Positions 1 through 8,281 of a stretch of DNA of 64,000 nucleotides are shown piece by piece. Position numbers and translations under genes: made by a program. How positions within the stretch are numbered: position 1 is the stretch's first letter; each line of letters opens with the position of its first letter. The stretch lies in the NCBI GenBank assembly GCA_902362925.1, contig CABIYL010000012.1; one strand, 5' to 3'. The notes below the pieces were generated by a model, which made no database searches, had not been told where the DNA came from, and saw only the letters and a list, made by a program, of their open reading frames with translations. Source of the stretch: Pseudoflavonifractor sp902362925 (lineage in GTDB: Bacteria > Bacillota > Clostridia > Oscillospirales > Oscillospiraceae).

Positions 1-102
1 GAAAATAGCAGGTGGAATATTAACATATTTGCGAAAGTTTTTCCTGCGAAATCACCTCAAATACACCCTACTATATCTGAATTTGCCGAGGAGGAATAAC
101 TT
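1..102. other. leader before the V-ATPase K gene
   Basis: No gene could be assigned to this stretch. It is noticeably richer in A/T than what follows and ends in a strong SD (GAGGAGG, about 89-95) for the K subunit. In related operons subunit I lies just upstream. One frame is open from base 1 to a stop at 97-99, but its translation does not resemble the C-terminus of subunit I, so I do not call it a gene. Confidence 0.4.
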
Positions 103-585
103 ATGGAACTGCAAAACCTGATCGGTACCGGCATCGCCTTTATCGGCGCGTGTCTGGCGGTTGGTATGTCCTGCGCCGGTTCCGGCCGCGGCGTGGGTAT
201 CGCCGGTGAGGCGGCCGCTGGCGTGGTGTCCGAGGACCCCGGCAAGTTCGCCAAGACCCTGATTCTCCAGCTGCTCCCCGGCACCCAGGGCCTGTACGGC
301 CTGGTTATCTGGTTCTGGGCCATCTTCAACATGGGCCTGCTCAGCGGTGTTCCCCAGCTGGACATCGGCGCCGGTATCGCCGTGTTCGGCGCCTGCCTGC
401 CCATGGCCATCGGCGGCTATGTGACCGCTGTCGCCCAGGGCCGCTGCGCCGCCGCCGGCATCGGCATCGTGGCCAAGCGTCCCGAGCAGGCCTCCAAGGG
501 TATCCTGATGGCCCTGATGGTGGAGTTCTACGCCATCCTGTGCCTGCTGGCCTCCTTCCTGATGATCTTCTTCTTCACTGCCTGA
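103..585 (+). CDS. ntpK: V-type ATP synthase subunit K (rotor proteolipid)
   Basis: Membrane rotor (c-ring) subunit of a V/A-type ATPase; it carries the translocated ion past the stator. The 160-residue protein has four hydrophobic helices arranged as two hairpins, the usual duplicated proteolipid of this family. It contains the LPGTQG segment (Leu58, Thr61, Gln62), Gln112 in a QG turn and Glu141 in helix 4. The spacing of these residues equals that of the five Na+ ligands known in Enterococcus hirae NtpK (Leu61, Thr64, Gln65, Gln110, Glu139), so a Na+-translocating enzyme is plausible; that is inference. It is the first complete gene of a K-E-C-F-A-B-D operon, and subunit E starts 11 bp downstream. 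Confidence 0.96.
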   Translation: MELQNLIGTGIAFIGACLAVGMSCAGSGRGVGIAGEAAAGVVSEDPGKFAKTLILQLLPGTQGLYGLVIWFWAIFNMGLLSGVPQLDIGAGIAVFGACLPMAIGGYVTAVAQGRCAAAGIGIVAKRPEQASKGILMALMVEFYAILCLLASFLMIFFFTA

Positions 586-596
586 GGAGAAACGCC

Positions 597-1283
597 ATGA
601 ATGGAATTGAAAAGATTACCCAGCGCATGGAGGACGACGCCCAGCGGGAGATCAATGAGGTCCTGACCGCTGCCCGTGCCCAGGCCGACGAGATCACCCG
701 GCGCAGCCGGGAGCAGGCGGACAAGGAGAGCGCCGCCATCGTGGCCCGTGGGGAAAGCGCCGCCGCCGAGCGTGAGAAGCGGCTGGAGAGCATGGCGGAG
801 ATGGAATCCCGCAAGCTGGTCCTGGCCGCCAAGCAGGAGGTGCTGGACGAGGCCTTCAGCATGGCGCTGGAAAAGCTGTGCACCCTCCCCGATGAGGAGT
901 ACATCGAGCTCCTCGCCGCCCTGGCCGTCAAGGCCGCCCGCACCGGCCGGGAGAAGGTCATCTTCTCCCAGAAGGACCGCAATCGGGTGGGCAAGGCGGT
1001 TGTAACCCGCGCCAACGACGCCCTGGCCCGCAAGGTGGCCCCCCGTCTCCCCAACGACCTGACCGACACCCGAGCGGGCGCTATCCTGGACAAGGTGGTC
1101 ACCGGCGCCTCCGCCATCCTGGCGGGCACCGGCATGCTCACCCTGGCCGAGGAGACCCGGCCCATCAAGGGCGGCATCATCCTGTCCGACGGCGACGTGG
1201 AGACCAACTGCACCTTTGAAACCCTGGTCCGCCTCCAGCGGGAGAACATCTCCGGCGAGGTGGCCAAGGTCCTCTTCGACTAA
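597..1283 (+). CDS. ntpE: V-type ATP synthase subunit E (peripheral stalk)
   Basis: Peripheral-stalk subunit that holds the catalytic head against the membrane stator. The 228-residue protein begins with a long charged alpha-helical, coiled-coil region (about residues 5-105, rich in E/K/R/A) and ends with a globular domain, as in the family. I chose the ATG at 597, just after a GAGGAGAA SD, rather than an upstream in-frame start at 540 that would lie inside the K gene. The order K-E-C-F is standard for clostridial V-ATPase operons. Confidence 0.93.
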   Translation: MNGIEKITQRMEDDAQREINEVLTAARAQADEITRRSREQADKESAAIVARGESAAAEREKRLESMAEMESRKLVLAAKQEVLDEAFSMALEKLCTLPDEEYIELLAALAVKAARTGREKVIFSQKDRNRVGKAVVTRANDALARKVAPRLPNDLTDTRAGAILDKVVTGASAILAGTGMLTLAEETRPIKGGIILSDGDVETNCTFETLVRLQRENISGEVAKVLFD

Positions 1284-1349
1284 TATCTGATTGCCCCGGG
1301 GCGGGACAGCCGCCCGGAATCACTTCCTCTCGAAAGGAGGAATCACGGC

Positions 1350-2348
1350 TTGCCAAAAATCAAAGACACCGACTACCTCTTCCTCTCCACCCGCATCAAG
1401 TCCATGGAGCGCAACCTCCTCAACGGCGAGCGGCTGGAGCGCATGCTGGAGGCCAGAACGCCGGAGGACGCGGTTAAGGTCCTCACCGAGTGCGGCTGGC
1501 CCGACATGCCCAGAGTGGATCTGGACGAGCTGGACCGGGTGCTGACCCAGGAGCGGGACAAGACGCTGAAGGATCTCACCTCCTCCGCACCTCATCCGGA
1601 GATTCTGGAGGTTTTTAAGGTCAAATACGACTACCACAACATCAAGACCCTGCTGAAGGCCGAGGCCATGGGCACGGACGCCGAGCGGCTGCTGGTGTCC
1701 GCCGGGCGGGTGAAGGTGGAGGAGCTGACGGAAAAACTCCGTTCCGGCGACCTGCGGGGTCTGCCGGGCATCCTCCAGTCCGCCGCCGGGGAGGCCCGGG
1801 AGGTGCTGGGCACCACCGGCGACCCCCAGCTGGCCGACTTCGTGCTGGACCGGGCCTGCTACGCCGACATGGCCGACATCGCCAACAAGTCGGGCAGCGC
1901 CTTCCTGGCCGGATACGTCCGCATTACCGTGGACGCGGCAAACCTGCGCAGCGTGGTGCGCACCCTGCGCATGGGCAAGGGCGCGGAGTTCCTCAAGGGC
2001 GTCCTCTTCCGGGGCGGCAACGTGGACACCGGGCGGATTCTCTCCGCCGTGACCTCCGGCGGCTCCATTGAGGAGATCTACACTGCATCCTCCCTGCGGG
2101 AGGCGGCCGCCGCCGGCGCCGCCGCCATTACGGGCGGACGGCTCACCCACTTCGAGAAGCTCTGCGACGACGTCGTCACCGCCTATCTGGCGGGCGCCCG
2201 GTACGTGGCCTTCGGCGAGGCTCCCCTCATCGGCTACCTGGCCGCCCGGGAGACCGAGCTGACCAACGTGCGGGTCATCCTCTCCGGCCGTCTGGCCGGG
2301 CTGGACGCGGATACCATCCGGGAAAGGCTGCGTGAGAGCTATGTCTAA
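1350..2348 (+). CDS. ntpC: V-type ATP synthase subunit C (AC39-like)
   Basis: Subunit C (AC39/d family) couples the central stalk to the proteolipid ring. The 332-residue, largely helical protein starts at a TTG codon 9 bases after a near-perfect SD (AAAGGAGG, 1333-1340) with the typical N-terminus DTDYLFLSTRIKSMER. Its last bases overlap the start of subunit F by 8 bp, which suggests translational coupling. Placement between E and F supports the call. Confidence 0.93.
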   Translation: MPKIKDTDYLFLSTRIKSMERNLLNGERLERMLEARTPEDAVKVLTECGWPDMPRVDLDELDRVLTQERDKTLKDLTSSAPHPEILEVFKVKYDYHNIKTLLKAEAMGTDAERLLVSAGRVKVEELTEKLRSGDLRGLPGILQSAAGEAREVLGTTGDPQLADFVLDRACYADMADIANKSGSAFLAGYVRITVDAANLRSVVRTLRMGKGAEFLKGVLFRGGNVDTGRILSAVTSGGSIEEIYTASSLREAAAAGAAAITGGRLTHFEKLCDDVVTAYLAGARYVAFGEAPLIGYLAARETELTNVRVILSGRLAGLDADTIRERLRESYV

Positions 2349-2655
2349 CTGGAAAATCGCCGTCCTGGGGGACCGGGAGAGCGTCATGGGCTTCAAGGCC
2401 CTGGGGCTGGAGGTCTGTCCCGCCGAGACCGTGGAGGAGGCCAAAGCCACCCTCCACCGGCTGGCCAAGGACAACTGCGCCGTGGTCTATCTCACCGAGC
2501 AGTACGCCGCCGAGATGGAGGCGGAGCTTGAGCGCTACAAAGACGAGCTGACTCCGGCCATCATCCTCATCCCCGGCAAGTCCGGCAGCCTGGGCATTGG
2601 CATGGACAACATCAAGAGCGCCGTGGAGCGGGCCGTCGGCGCTGACATCCTGTAA
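2341..2655 (+). CDS. ntpF: V-type ATP synthase subunit F
   Basis: Small central-stalk subunit, often annotated ntpG or atpF in clostridia, that caps subunit D and influences ATP hydrolysis. The protein is 104 residues with a CheY-like alternating beta/alpha pattern (IAVLGDRESVMGFKALGLEV) and ends with a C-terminal helix, matching the family length of about 100. The ATG at 2341 overlaps the end of subunit C; an in-frame GTG at 2332 is less likely. About 110 bp with short GC-rich inverted repeats separate it from subunit A. Confidence 0.92.
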   Translation: MSNWKIAVLGDRESVMGFKALGLEVCPAETVEEAKATLHRLAKDNCAVVYLTEQYAAEMEAELERYKDELTPAIILIPGKSGSLGIGMDNIKSAVERAVGADIL

Positions 2656-2765
2656 ATCCCGTTCACCGGCAAACCTGTCACCTTACCAATTCAGACCTGA
2701 AGCGCCGGAGCGCGCACACCTGAGCTTCGCGCGCCTGAGCGTTTGTCAGAAAGAAGGTTGAAACA
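2656..2765 (+). other. intercistronic spacer before subunit A
   Basis: Short non-coding spacer within the operon. It contains small GC-rich complementary pieces (GAAGC/GCTTC and GCGCGC repeats, about 2699-2745) that could form a hairpin, and ends with the weak SD AGAAGG before the TTG start of subunit A. No promoter or U-tract is evident, so it more likely tunes stoichiometry or RNA processing than ends transcription; that is inference. Confidence 0.35.
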
Positions 2766-4541
2766 TTGAGCGGAAAAATCGTCAAGGTTTCCGGCCCCCT
2801 GGTGGTGGCCGCGGGCCTGTCCGACGCCAACATGGCCGACGTGGTCCGGGTGGGCGAGCAGAAGCTCATCGGCGAAATCCTCACCATGAACGGGGATTCG
2901 GCCTCCATCCAGGTCTACGAGGAGACCTCCGGCCTGGGCCCCGGCGCTGTGGTGGAGACCACCGGCGCCCCTCTGTCCGTGGAGCTGGGCCCCGGCCTGA
3001 TTGAGAACATTTACGACGGCATCCAGCGCCCCCTGGAGGAGATCATGAAGATCTCCGGCGCCACCATCCAGCGCGGCATGCAGGTGCCCGCCCTGAGCCG
3101 TGAGAAGAAGTGGGACTTCACCCCCACCGTTGAGGCGGGCGCTGTTGTGTCCGCCGGCGACGTCATCGGCACCGTCCAGGAGACCGCCGTGGTGCTCCAC
3201 AAGATCATGGTCCCCGTGGGCCTGAAGGGCACCATCGAGTCCATCCAGGCCGGCTCCTTCACCGTGCTGGACACCGTGGCCGTCCTGCGGGATGAAAACG
3301 GCGACAAGCACCAGCTGACCATGATGCAGAAGTGGCCCGTCCGTGTGGGCCGCCCCTACAAGCAGAAGCATCCCCCCACGGTGCCCCTGTGTTCCGGCCA
3401 GCGTATCATCGACACTATGTTCCCCATCGCCAAGGGCGGCACCGCCGCTGTCCCCGGCCCCTTCGGTTCGGGCAAGACCGTGGTGCAGCACCAGCTGGCC
3501 AAGTGGTCCGACGTGGACATCGTCATCTACATCGGCTGCGGCGAGCGCGGCAACGAGATGACCGACGTGCTGCGTGAGTTCCCCGAGCTGAAAGACCCCC
3601 GCACCGGCGAGAGCCTGATGAAGCGCACCGTGCTTATCGCCAACACCTCCGATATGCCCGTGGCCGCCCGTGAGGCGTCCATCTACACCGGCATCACCAT
3701 CGCCGAGTACTTCCGTGACATGGGCTATGACGTGGCCGTCATCGCCGACTCCACCTCCCGCTGGGCCGAGGCTCTGCGTGAGATGTCCGGCCGTCTGGAG
3801 GAGATGCCCGGCGAGGAGGGCTACCCCGCCTATCTGTCCAGCCGTCTGGCCCAGTTCTACGAGCGGGCCGGCAGCGTGTCCTGCATCTGCTCCGACGGCG
3901 AGCGCCGGGGCAGCCTGACCGCCGTGGGCGCCGTGTCGCCTCCCGGCGGCGACCTGTCCGAGCCCGTCAGCCAGGCCACCATGCGTATCGTCAAGGTGTT
4001 CTGGGCCCTGGACGCCAGCCTGGCCTACAAGCGTCACTTCCCCGCCATCAACTGGCTCAACTCCCACTCCCTGTACCTGGACTCCCTGAAGCCCTGGTTT
4101 GACGAGAACCTGGGCAAGAGCTTCCTCATCGACCGCGACAAGGCCATGAGCCTGCTCCAGGAGGAGGCCAGCCTGAACGAGATCGTCCAGCTGGTGGGCA
4201 AGGACTCCCTGTCTCCCGCCGACCAGCTCACCCTGGAGACGGCCAAGATGGTCCGCGAGGACTTCCTCCAACAGAACGCCTTTGTGGACGTGGACAGCTT
4301 CTCCGAGTACGACCGGCAGGAGAAGCTGCTGGCCATGATCCTCCGCTACGACAGCCTCTGCCGGAACGCCATCCTGCGGGGCGCGGACGTGCAGGCCCTC
4401 TTTGAGATCCCGTCCCGGGAGCGCATCGGCCGGGCCAAGAGCGTGGAGAGCGACACGTATCAGGCCGTCTACGCCGAAATCGCCGCCCAGATGGAGCGGG
4501 AGATTGAGGCCGTGGCCGAGAGAGGGGAGGCGGAGGCATGA
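2766..4541 (+). CDS. ntpA: V-type ATP synthase catalytic subunit A
   Basis: Catalytic, nucleotide-hydrolysing subunit of the V1 head (three A and three B subunits). The 591-residue product has the N-terminal beta-barrel, the non-homologous insertion typical of A subunits (about residues 110-200), the Walker A loop GPFGSGKT at residues 231-238, the Walker B region (VAVIADSTSRWAEALRE) and the helical C-terminal domain. It starts at TTG, and its stop overlaps the ATG of subunit B in an ATGA arrangement, so A and B are translationally coupled for equal production. Confidence 0.98.
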   Translation: MSGKIVKVSGPLVVAAGLSDANMADVVRVGEQKLIGEILTMNGDSASIQVYEETSGLGPGAVVETTGAPLSVELGPGLIENIYDGIQRPLEEIMKISGATIQRGMQVPALSREKKWDFTPTVEAGAVVSAGDVIGTVQETAVVLHKIMVPVGLKGTIESIQAGSFTVLDTVAVLRDENGDKHQLTMMQKWPVRVGRPYKQKHPPTVPLCSGQRIIDTMFPIAKGGTAAVPGPFGSGKTVVQHQLAKWSDVDIVIYIGCGERGNEMTDVLREFPELKDPRTGESLMKRTVLIANTSDMPVAAREASIYTGITIAEYFRDMGYDVAVIADSTSRWAEALREMSGRLEEMPGEEGYPAYLSSRLAQFYERAGSVSCICSDGERRGSLTAVGAVSPPGGDLSEPVSQATMRIVKVFWALDASLAYKRHFPAINWLNSHSLYLDSLKPWFDENLGKSFLIDRDKAMSLLQEEASLNEIVQLVGKDSLSPADQLTLETAKMVREDFLQQNAFVDVDSFSEYDRQEKLLAMILRYDSLCRNAILRGADVQALFEIPSRERIGRAKSVESDTYQAVYAEIAAQMEREIEAVAERGEAEA

Positions 4542-5917
4542 TCCGCGAGTATAAAACCATACAGGAGATCAACGGCCCTCTGATGGTGGTGCGCAAGGTG
4601 GAGGGTGTCACCTACGACGAGCTGGGCGAGATCCAGCTGCCCAACGGGGACGTCCGCCGCTGCAAGGTGCTGGAGGTCAACGGCGACAACGCCGTGGTCC
4701 AGCTCTTTGAGTCCAGCGCCGGCATCAACCTGAAGGACTCCAGCGTCCGCTTCCTGGGTCATCCCCTGGAGCTGCCCGTGTCCGGCGACATGCTGGGCCG
4801 CGTGTTCAACGGCATGGGCCGTCCCATCGACGGCGGCCCCGAGATTCTGGCCGAGGAGCGCCGGGACATCAACGGCCTGGCCATGAATCCCGCCGCCCGC
4901 GACTACCCCAACGAGTTCATCCAGACCGGTATCTCCACCATTGACGGTCTGAACACCCTGGTCCGCGGCCAGAAGCTGCCCATCTTCTCCGGCTCCGGCC
5001 TGCCTCACGCCGCTCTGGCCGCCCAGATCGCCCGTCAGGCCAAGGTGCTGGACGGCGCGTCCAACTTCGCCGTTGTGTTCGCCGCCATCGGCATCACCTT
5101 CGAGGAGTCCAACTTCTTCGTGGAGGAGTTCCGCCGCACCGGCGCCATCGACCGCACCGTGCTGTTCACCAACCTGGCCAACGACCCCGCCGTGGAGCGT
5201 ATCTCCACGCCCCGTATGGCCCTCACCGCCGCCGAGTACCTGGCCTTTGAGAAGGGCATGCACGTGCTGGTCATCCTCACCGACATCACCAACTACGCCG
5301 AGGCCCTCCGTGAGGTGTCCGCGGCCAAGAAGGAGGTCCCGGGCCGCCGCGGCTACCCCGGCTACCTGTACACCGACCTGGCCACCATGTACGAGCGCGC
5401 CGGCCGCCGTCTGGGCTGCCCCGGCTCCATCACCATGATCCCCATCCTCACCATGCCCGAGGACGACAAGACCCACCCCATCCCTGACCTGACCGGCTAT
5501 ATCACAGAGGGCCAGATCATCCTCTCCCGTGAGCTCTACCGCAAGGGCATTATTCCCCCCGTGGACGTGCTGCCCTCCCTGAGCCGTCTGAAGGACAAGG
5601 GCATCGGCGCCGGCAAGACCCGTGAGGACCACTCCGGCACCATGAACCAGCTCTTCGCCGCCTACTCCACCGGCAAGGAGATGAAGGAGCTCATGTCCAT
5701 CCTGGGCGAGAGCGCCCTCTCTCCCACCGACCTGCTGTACGCCAAGTTCGCCGACGAGTTCGAGAAGCGGTACGTGGCCCAGGGCAGCGAGGAGAACCGC
5801 TCCATCGAGGAGACCCTGAACCTGGGCTGGGAGCTGCTGAGCATCCTGCCCAAGAGCGAGCTCAAGCGTATCAAGCCGGAGTATATCGACAAGTACCTCC
5901 CCAAGAAGGCGAAATAA
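4538..5917 (+). CDS. ntpB: V-type ATP synthase regulatory subunit B
   Basis: Non-catalytic nucleotide-binding partner of subunit A in the V1 hexamer. The 459-residue sequence shows the B-type signature: the segment equivalent to Walker A reads FSGSGLPHAALAAQIARQ, lacking the GKT that a catalytic P-loop needs, and the family motifs PDLTGYITEGQ and LPSLSRLKDKGIG follow. The start codon overlaps the A-subunit stop by 4 bp. A 70-bp spacer with an 8-bp hairpin (CCGCTCCG 5925-5932 with 5943-5950) precedes subunit D. Confidence 0.98.
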   Translation: MIREYKTIQEINGPLMVVRKVEGVTYDELGEIQLPNGDVRRCKVLEVNGDNAVVQLFESSAGINLKDSSVRFLGHPLELPVSGDMLGRVFNGMGRPIDGGPEILAEERRDINGLAMNPAARDYPNEFIQTGISTIDGLNTLVRGQKLPIFSGSGLPHAALAAQIARQAKVLDGASNFAVVFAAIGITFEESNFFVEEFRRTGAIDRTVLFTNLANDPAVERISTPRMALTAAEYLAFEKGMHVLVILTDITNYAEALREVSAAKKEVPGRRGYPGYLYTDLATMYERAGRRLGCPGSITMIPILTMPEDDKTHPIPDLTGYITEGQIILSRELYRKGIIPPVDVLPSLSRLKDKGIGAGKTREDHSGTMNQLFAAYSTGKEMKELMSILGESALSPTDLLYAKFADEFEKRYVAQGSEENRSIEETLNLGWELLSILPKSELKRIKPEYIDKYLPKKAK

Positions 5918-5988
5918 CGCCGCACCGCTCCGCCAGAGCAGACGGAGCGGCAGACCGGCGAATCCGACTTTGAAAGGAGGCGAATCCC

Positions 5989-6702
5989 TTGCCGGCCATC
6001 AATGTAAACCCCACCCGGATGGAGCTCACCCGGCTGAAAACCCGGCTCAAGACCGCCCAGCGGGGCCATAAGCTCCTCAAGGACAAGCGGGACGAGCTGA
6101 TGAAGCAGTTCCTGGACGTGGTGCGGGAGAACCGCGCCCTGCGGAAAAAGGTGGAGGATGGGCTCATGCGGGCCCACGGGTCCTTCACCGTTGCCTCCGC
6201 CCTTATGTCCGCCGAGATGCTGGAGCAGTCCCTGCTGTACCCCAAGCAGAGCGTGGAGCTGGACATGACCTTCCACAATATCATGTCGGTCAACGTGCCG
6301 GAGTACCACTTCAAGACCAAGAGCAGCGACGCCGGGGAGATCTACCCCTACGGCTTCGCCGCCACCTCCGGCGAGCTGGACGACGCGGTGGACGCCCTGG
6401 CGGGGGTGTTCCAGGACATGCTCCGCCTGGCCCAGATCGAAAAGACCTCCCAGCTGCTGGCTGAGGAGATCGAGAAGACCCGCCGCCGGGTCAACGCCCT
6501 GGAGTACGTGAAGATCCCCCAGATGCAGGAGGCCATCAAGTATATCTCCATGAAGCTGGACGAGAACGAGCGGTCCAACACCATCCGCCTGATGAAGGTG
6601 AAGGATATGCTGCTCAAGGAGGCCATCGAGGAGAAGCGTGAGGCCGACGCCCGGGCCGTGGAGGCCTTCGGCGGCCATCCGGCCAGCCCGGAGGAGTTCT
6701 GA
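5989..6702 (+). CDS. ntpD: V-type ATP synthase subunit D (central rotor)
   Basis: Rotor shaft linking the A3B3 head to the membrane ring. The protein has 237 residues and two long helices at the N- and C-termini (NPTRMELTRLKTRLKTAQRG and a charged C-terminal helix) that form the antiparallel coiled coil. It starts at TTG after an excellent SD (AAAGGAGG, 5973-5980). It is the last gene of the operon and is followed by a strong terminator. Confidence 0.95.
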   Translation: MPAINVNPTRMELTRLKTRLKTAQRGHKLLKDKRDELMKQFLDVVRENRALRKKVEDGLMRAHGSFTVASALMSAEMLEQSLLYPKQSVELDMTFHNIMSVNVPEYHFKTKSSDAGEIYPYGFAATSGELDDAVDALAGVFQDMLRLAQIEKTSQLLAEEIEKTRRRVNALEYVKIPQMQEAIKYISMKLDENERSNTIRLMKVKDMLLKEAIEEKREADARAVEAFGGHPASPEEF

Positions 6703-6730
6703 TTGTCCACAATCCGGACCTGAAATGTGT

Positions 6731-6767
6731 AAAAATACCCGCTGCCATTTGGCAGCGGGTATTTTTT
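6731..6767. terminator. bidirectional intrinsic terminator
   Basis: Perfect stem TACCCGCTGCC / GGCAGCGGGTA with an ATTT loop, flanked by A5 on the left and T6 on the right, so it can stop transcription from both sides. It separates the V-ATPase operon (+) from the spore operon that converges from the other side. Confidence 0.93.
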
Positions 6768-6784
6768 GTGTAAAGGCTTATGAT

Positions 6785-7327
6785 TCAGCCGGACATGGGT
6801 ACGCCGTACCCGCCGCAGAAGCCCCCGGGACAGGCGGCGCTGCCCATGGCGGTGCTGCTGTTGGTCATAACGGTGGGGTCGGACTGGGCGGTCCAGCCCA
6901 TACCGGGCATGGCAGGTGTTCCGGGGACTTGAGTACCGGGCGTGGGGGCCGGGCTGGGGGTGTACATGCTGCCGGGGGCGAAGCTGGTGGCAGGCACCCG
7001 GTAGGGCCGCTGACCCGGGAGATAGAAGGTGACGAACTTCACTGAGAACATGTCGCAGACCACAAAGGTCTGACTGGTCTCCTCATAGAGGGTGAGCACG
7101 CTGCGGCCCACGGCGTAGAGCACGCCCTGCTTGCGGGTGATGGCGTTGGTGCCGATGAGAAATTCCACCACCACATATTCCCCCAGATTGTCCGCCAGGA
7201 ACTGCTGAAGCGAGCCCTGCATGGCGGGGGTGTTGAAATTTTCCTCCGGCGGCACCACAAGAGAGCCGCTGTTGTCGGCATTGGTCATGGCTCCGCTGCC
7301 GGCGGCGCCGGGATAATACTGTGCCAT
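6785..7327 (-). CDS. gerQ: GerQ-like spore coat protein
   Basis: Probable spore coat/germination protein. The 180-residue product has a short N-terminus rich in Tyr, Pro and Gly (MAQYYPGAAGSG), a conserved central region of about 75 residues (from MQGSLQQFLADNLGEYVVVEFLIG through FSVKFVTFYLPG) that fits the GerQ/YwdL family, and a Pro/Gly/Thr-rich tail. In Bacillus, GerQ is needed to localise the cortex hydrolase CwlJ in the coat, and here the gene lies 17 bp downstream of a CwlJ-like gene, which strongly supports the pairing. I took the ATG at 7327 because the upstream part of the same open frame covers the CwlJ gene. Confidence 0.8.
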   Translation of the reverse strand: MAQYYPGAAGSGAMTNADNSGSLVVPPEENFNTPAMQGSLQQFLADNLGEYVVVEFLIGTNAITRKQGVLYAVGRSVLTLYEETSQTFVVCDMFSVKFVTFYLPGQRPYRVPATSFAPGSMYTPSPAPTPGTQVPGTPAMPGMGWTAQSDPTVMTNSSTAMGSAACPGGFCGGYGVPMSG

Positions 7328-7344
7328 AGGATAGACCTCCAGAT

Positions 7345-7779
7345 TTAGGTGTCCGCGTAGGCGTCGGTGGGGTTGTAGAAGCAGTGGTCGCCGATGCGGA
7401 TCGCGAATTCTCCCACCTGGGAGGGGAAGAAGGGACGGCACTCGGGGCTGTACGGGTTGAAAAACCACAGGGCAAAGCCCAGGTTGGTCAGGCGGTTGCC
7501 CGCCATGGCCCACTCCGCCACGTCCCAGTGGACCTGCTCCAGGGACATGTTGTAGAGGTTCTGAGCGTTGTACTGACCATTGACGGTCTCCATGGCGCAG
7601 ACGAACTGCCGGGGCTGAAAGACCACCTCCCGGACGGTGTGGAGCCGCCCGTACTCGCCGTATGTAATGTTGACCCGGTTCATCACCACCGAGGCCACCG
7701 CCCGCATGCCGTTGAGTCCCTCGCCGCCCGCCTCGCATTTCACAATGCGGGCCAGCAGCTCCAGGTCTGAATATGCCAT
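7345..7779 (-). CDS. cwlJ: CwlJ/SleB-type spore cortex-lytic hydrolase
   Basis: Cell-wall hydrolase of the Hydrolase_2 (SleB/CwlJ) family that degrades spore cortex peptidoglycan at germination. The 144-residue protein consists only of the catalytic domain: CEAGGEGLNGMRAVASVVMNRV near the N-terminus, with Glu16 in the place of the catalytic glutamate, and later FNPYSPECRPFFPS. It has no signal peptide or binding domain, as in CwlJ and unlike SleB, which fits assembly into the coat from the mother cell. The ATG at 7779 follows an AGGAGGA SD at about 7788-7794. GerQ follows directly. Confidence 0.88.
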   Translation of the reverse strand: MAYSDLELLARIVKCEAGGEGLNGMRAVASVVMNRVNITYGEYGRLHTVREVVFQPRQFVCAMETVNGQYNAQNLYNMSLEQVHWDVAEWAMAGNRLTNLGFALWFFNPYSPECRPFFPSQVGEFAIRIGDHCFYNPTDAYADT

Positions 7780-7804
7780 TAAATGTTCCTCCTGACAGGG
7801 CCGG

Positions 7805-8215
7805 TCAGCCCGCAAGGGTGTGAGAGGCGGCGGAGGACAGGGCATCCAGGTCGTCCAGCCGCACCACCGCGGCAGCCAGCACCAGAATGGAGGCCCACAG
7901 GTTGCGCCCGGCTGACTGCCGTTGTGCACAGCTGGTCTCCGGGGTCAGGTCCCGCCATGCCTGAATGGCCAGGCACAGGAAAAAGCCCAGAGAACCCACG
8001 GCCAGCACACTGGCCCAACGCCGTACCGGCAGTACCGATGGCACAGCCGCCGCCTCCTCCGTCCTGCCCGCCAGGGCCAGGCGGAGCTGGCACCGCTGGG
8101 TGAGGGAGGCGCTGAGGGAGAGCAGCAGGGAACAGAGCAGCACCAGCAGAAAGACCACCGCCCCGTCGGCGTCTGAGCGCTGCCGCTCCAGCTTCTCTCT
8201 GTCCGTCTCTTCCAT
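7805..8215 (-). CDS. unknown small membrane protein of the cwlJ-gerQ cluster
   Basis: Not recognised. The 136-residue protein has a charged N-terminus (MEETDREKLERQRSD), a hydrophobic helix at about residues 19-38, a second at about 67-84 and a third near residues 106-118, so it is predicted to be an inner-membrane protein with two or three spans. It sits 25 bp upstream of cwlJ on the same strand behind a sigma-E-like promoter, so a role in spore-envelope or germination function is inferred from context only. Confidence 0.7.
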   Translation of the reverse strand: MEETDREKLERQRSDADGAVVFLLVLLCSLLLSLSASLTQRCQLRLALAGRTEEAAAVPSVLPVRRWASVLAVGSLGFFLCLAIQAWRDLTPETSCAQRQSAGRNLWASILVLAAAVVRLDDLDALSSAASHTLAG

Positions 8216-8251
8216 TCACCTGGCCTCCTCTCATCCGGCAGGCTCCGCAGT

Positions 8252-8281
8252 ATCCTATGCGCAGTGAAGCGGGAATGTCAC
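8252..8281 (-). promoter_or_regulatory. candidate sigma-E (sporulation) promoter
   Basis: Read on the minus strand, GTGACATT (8274-8281) is followed after 14 bases by CATAGGAT (8252-8259), resembling the sigma-E consensus (-35 GTCATATT-like, -10 CATACAAT-like). It lies at the end of the MocR gene, about 37 bp before the first gene of the cwlJ-gerQ cluster. Sigma-E control is known for cwlJ and gerQ in Bacillus. The match is partial, so this is a candidate. Confidence 0.4.

Noticed and set aside
1..99. C-terminal end of V-ATPase subunit I
   Set aside because: One frame is open to a stop at 97-99, but the translation lacks the subunit I C-terminal pattern and the sequence is AT-rich like a leader.
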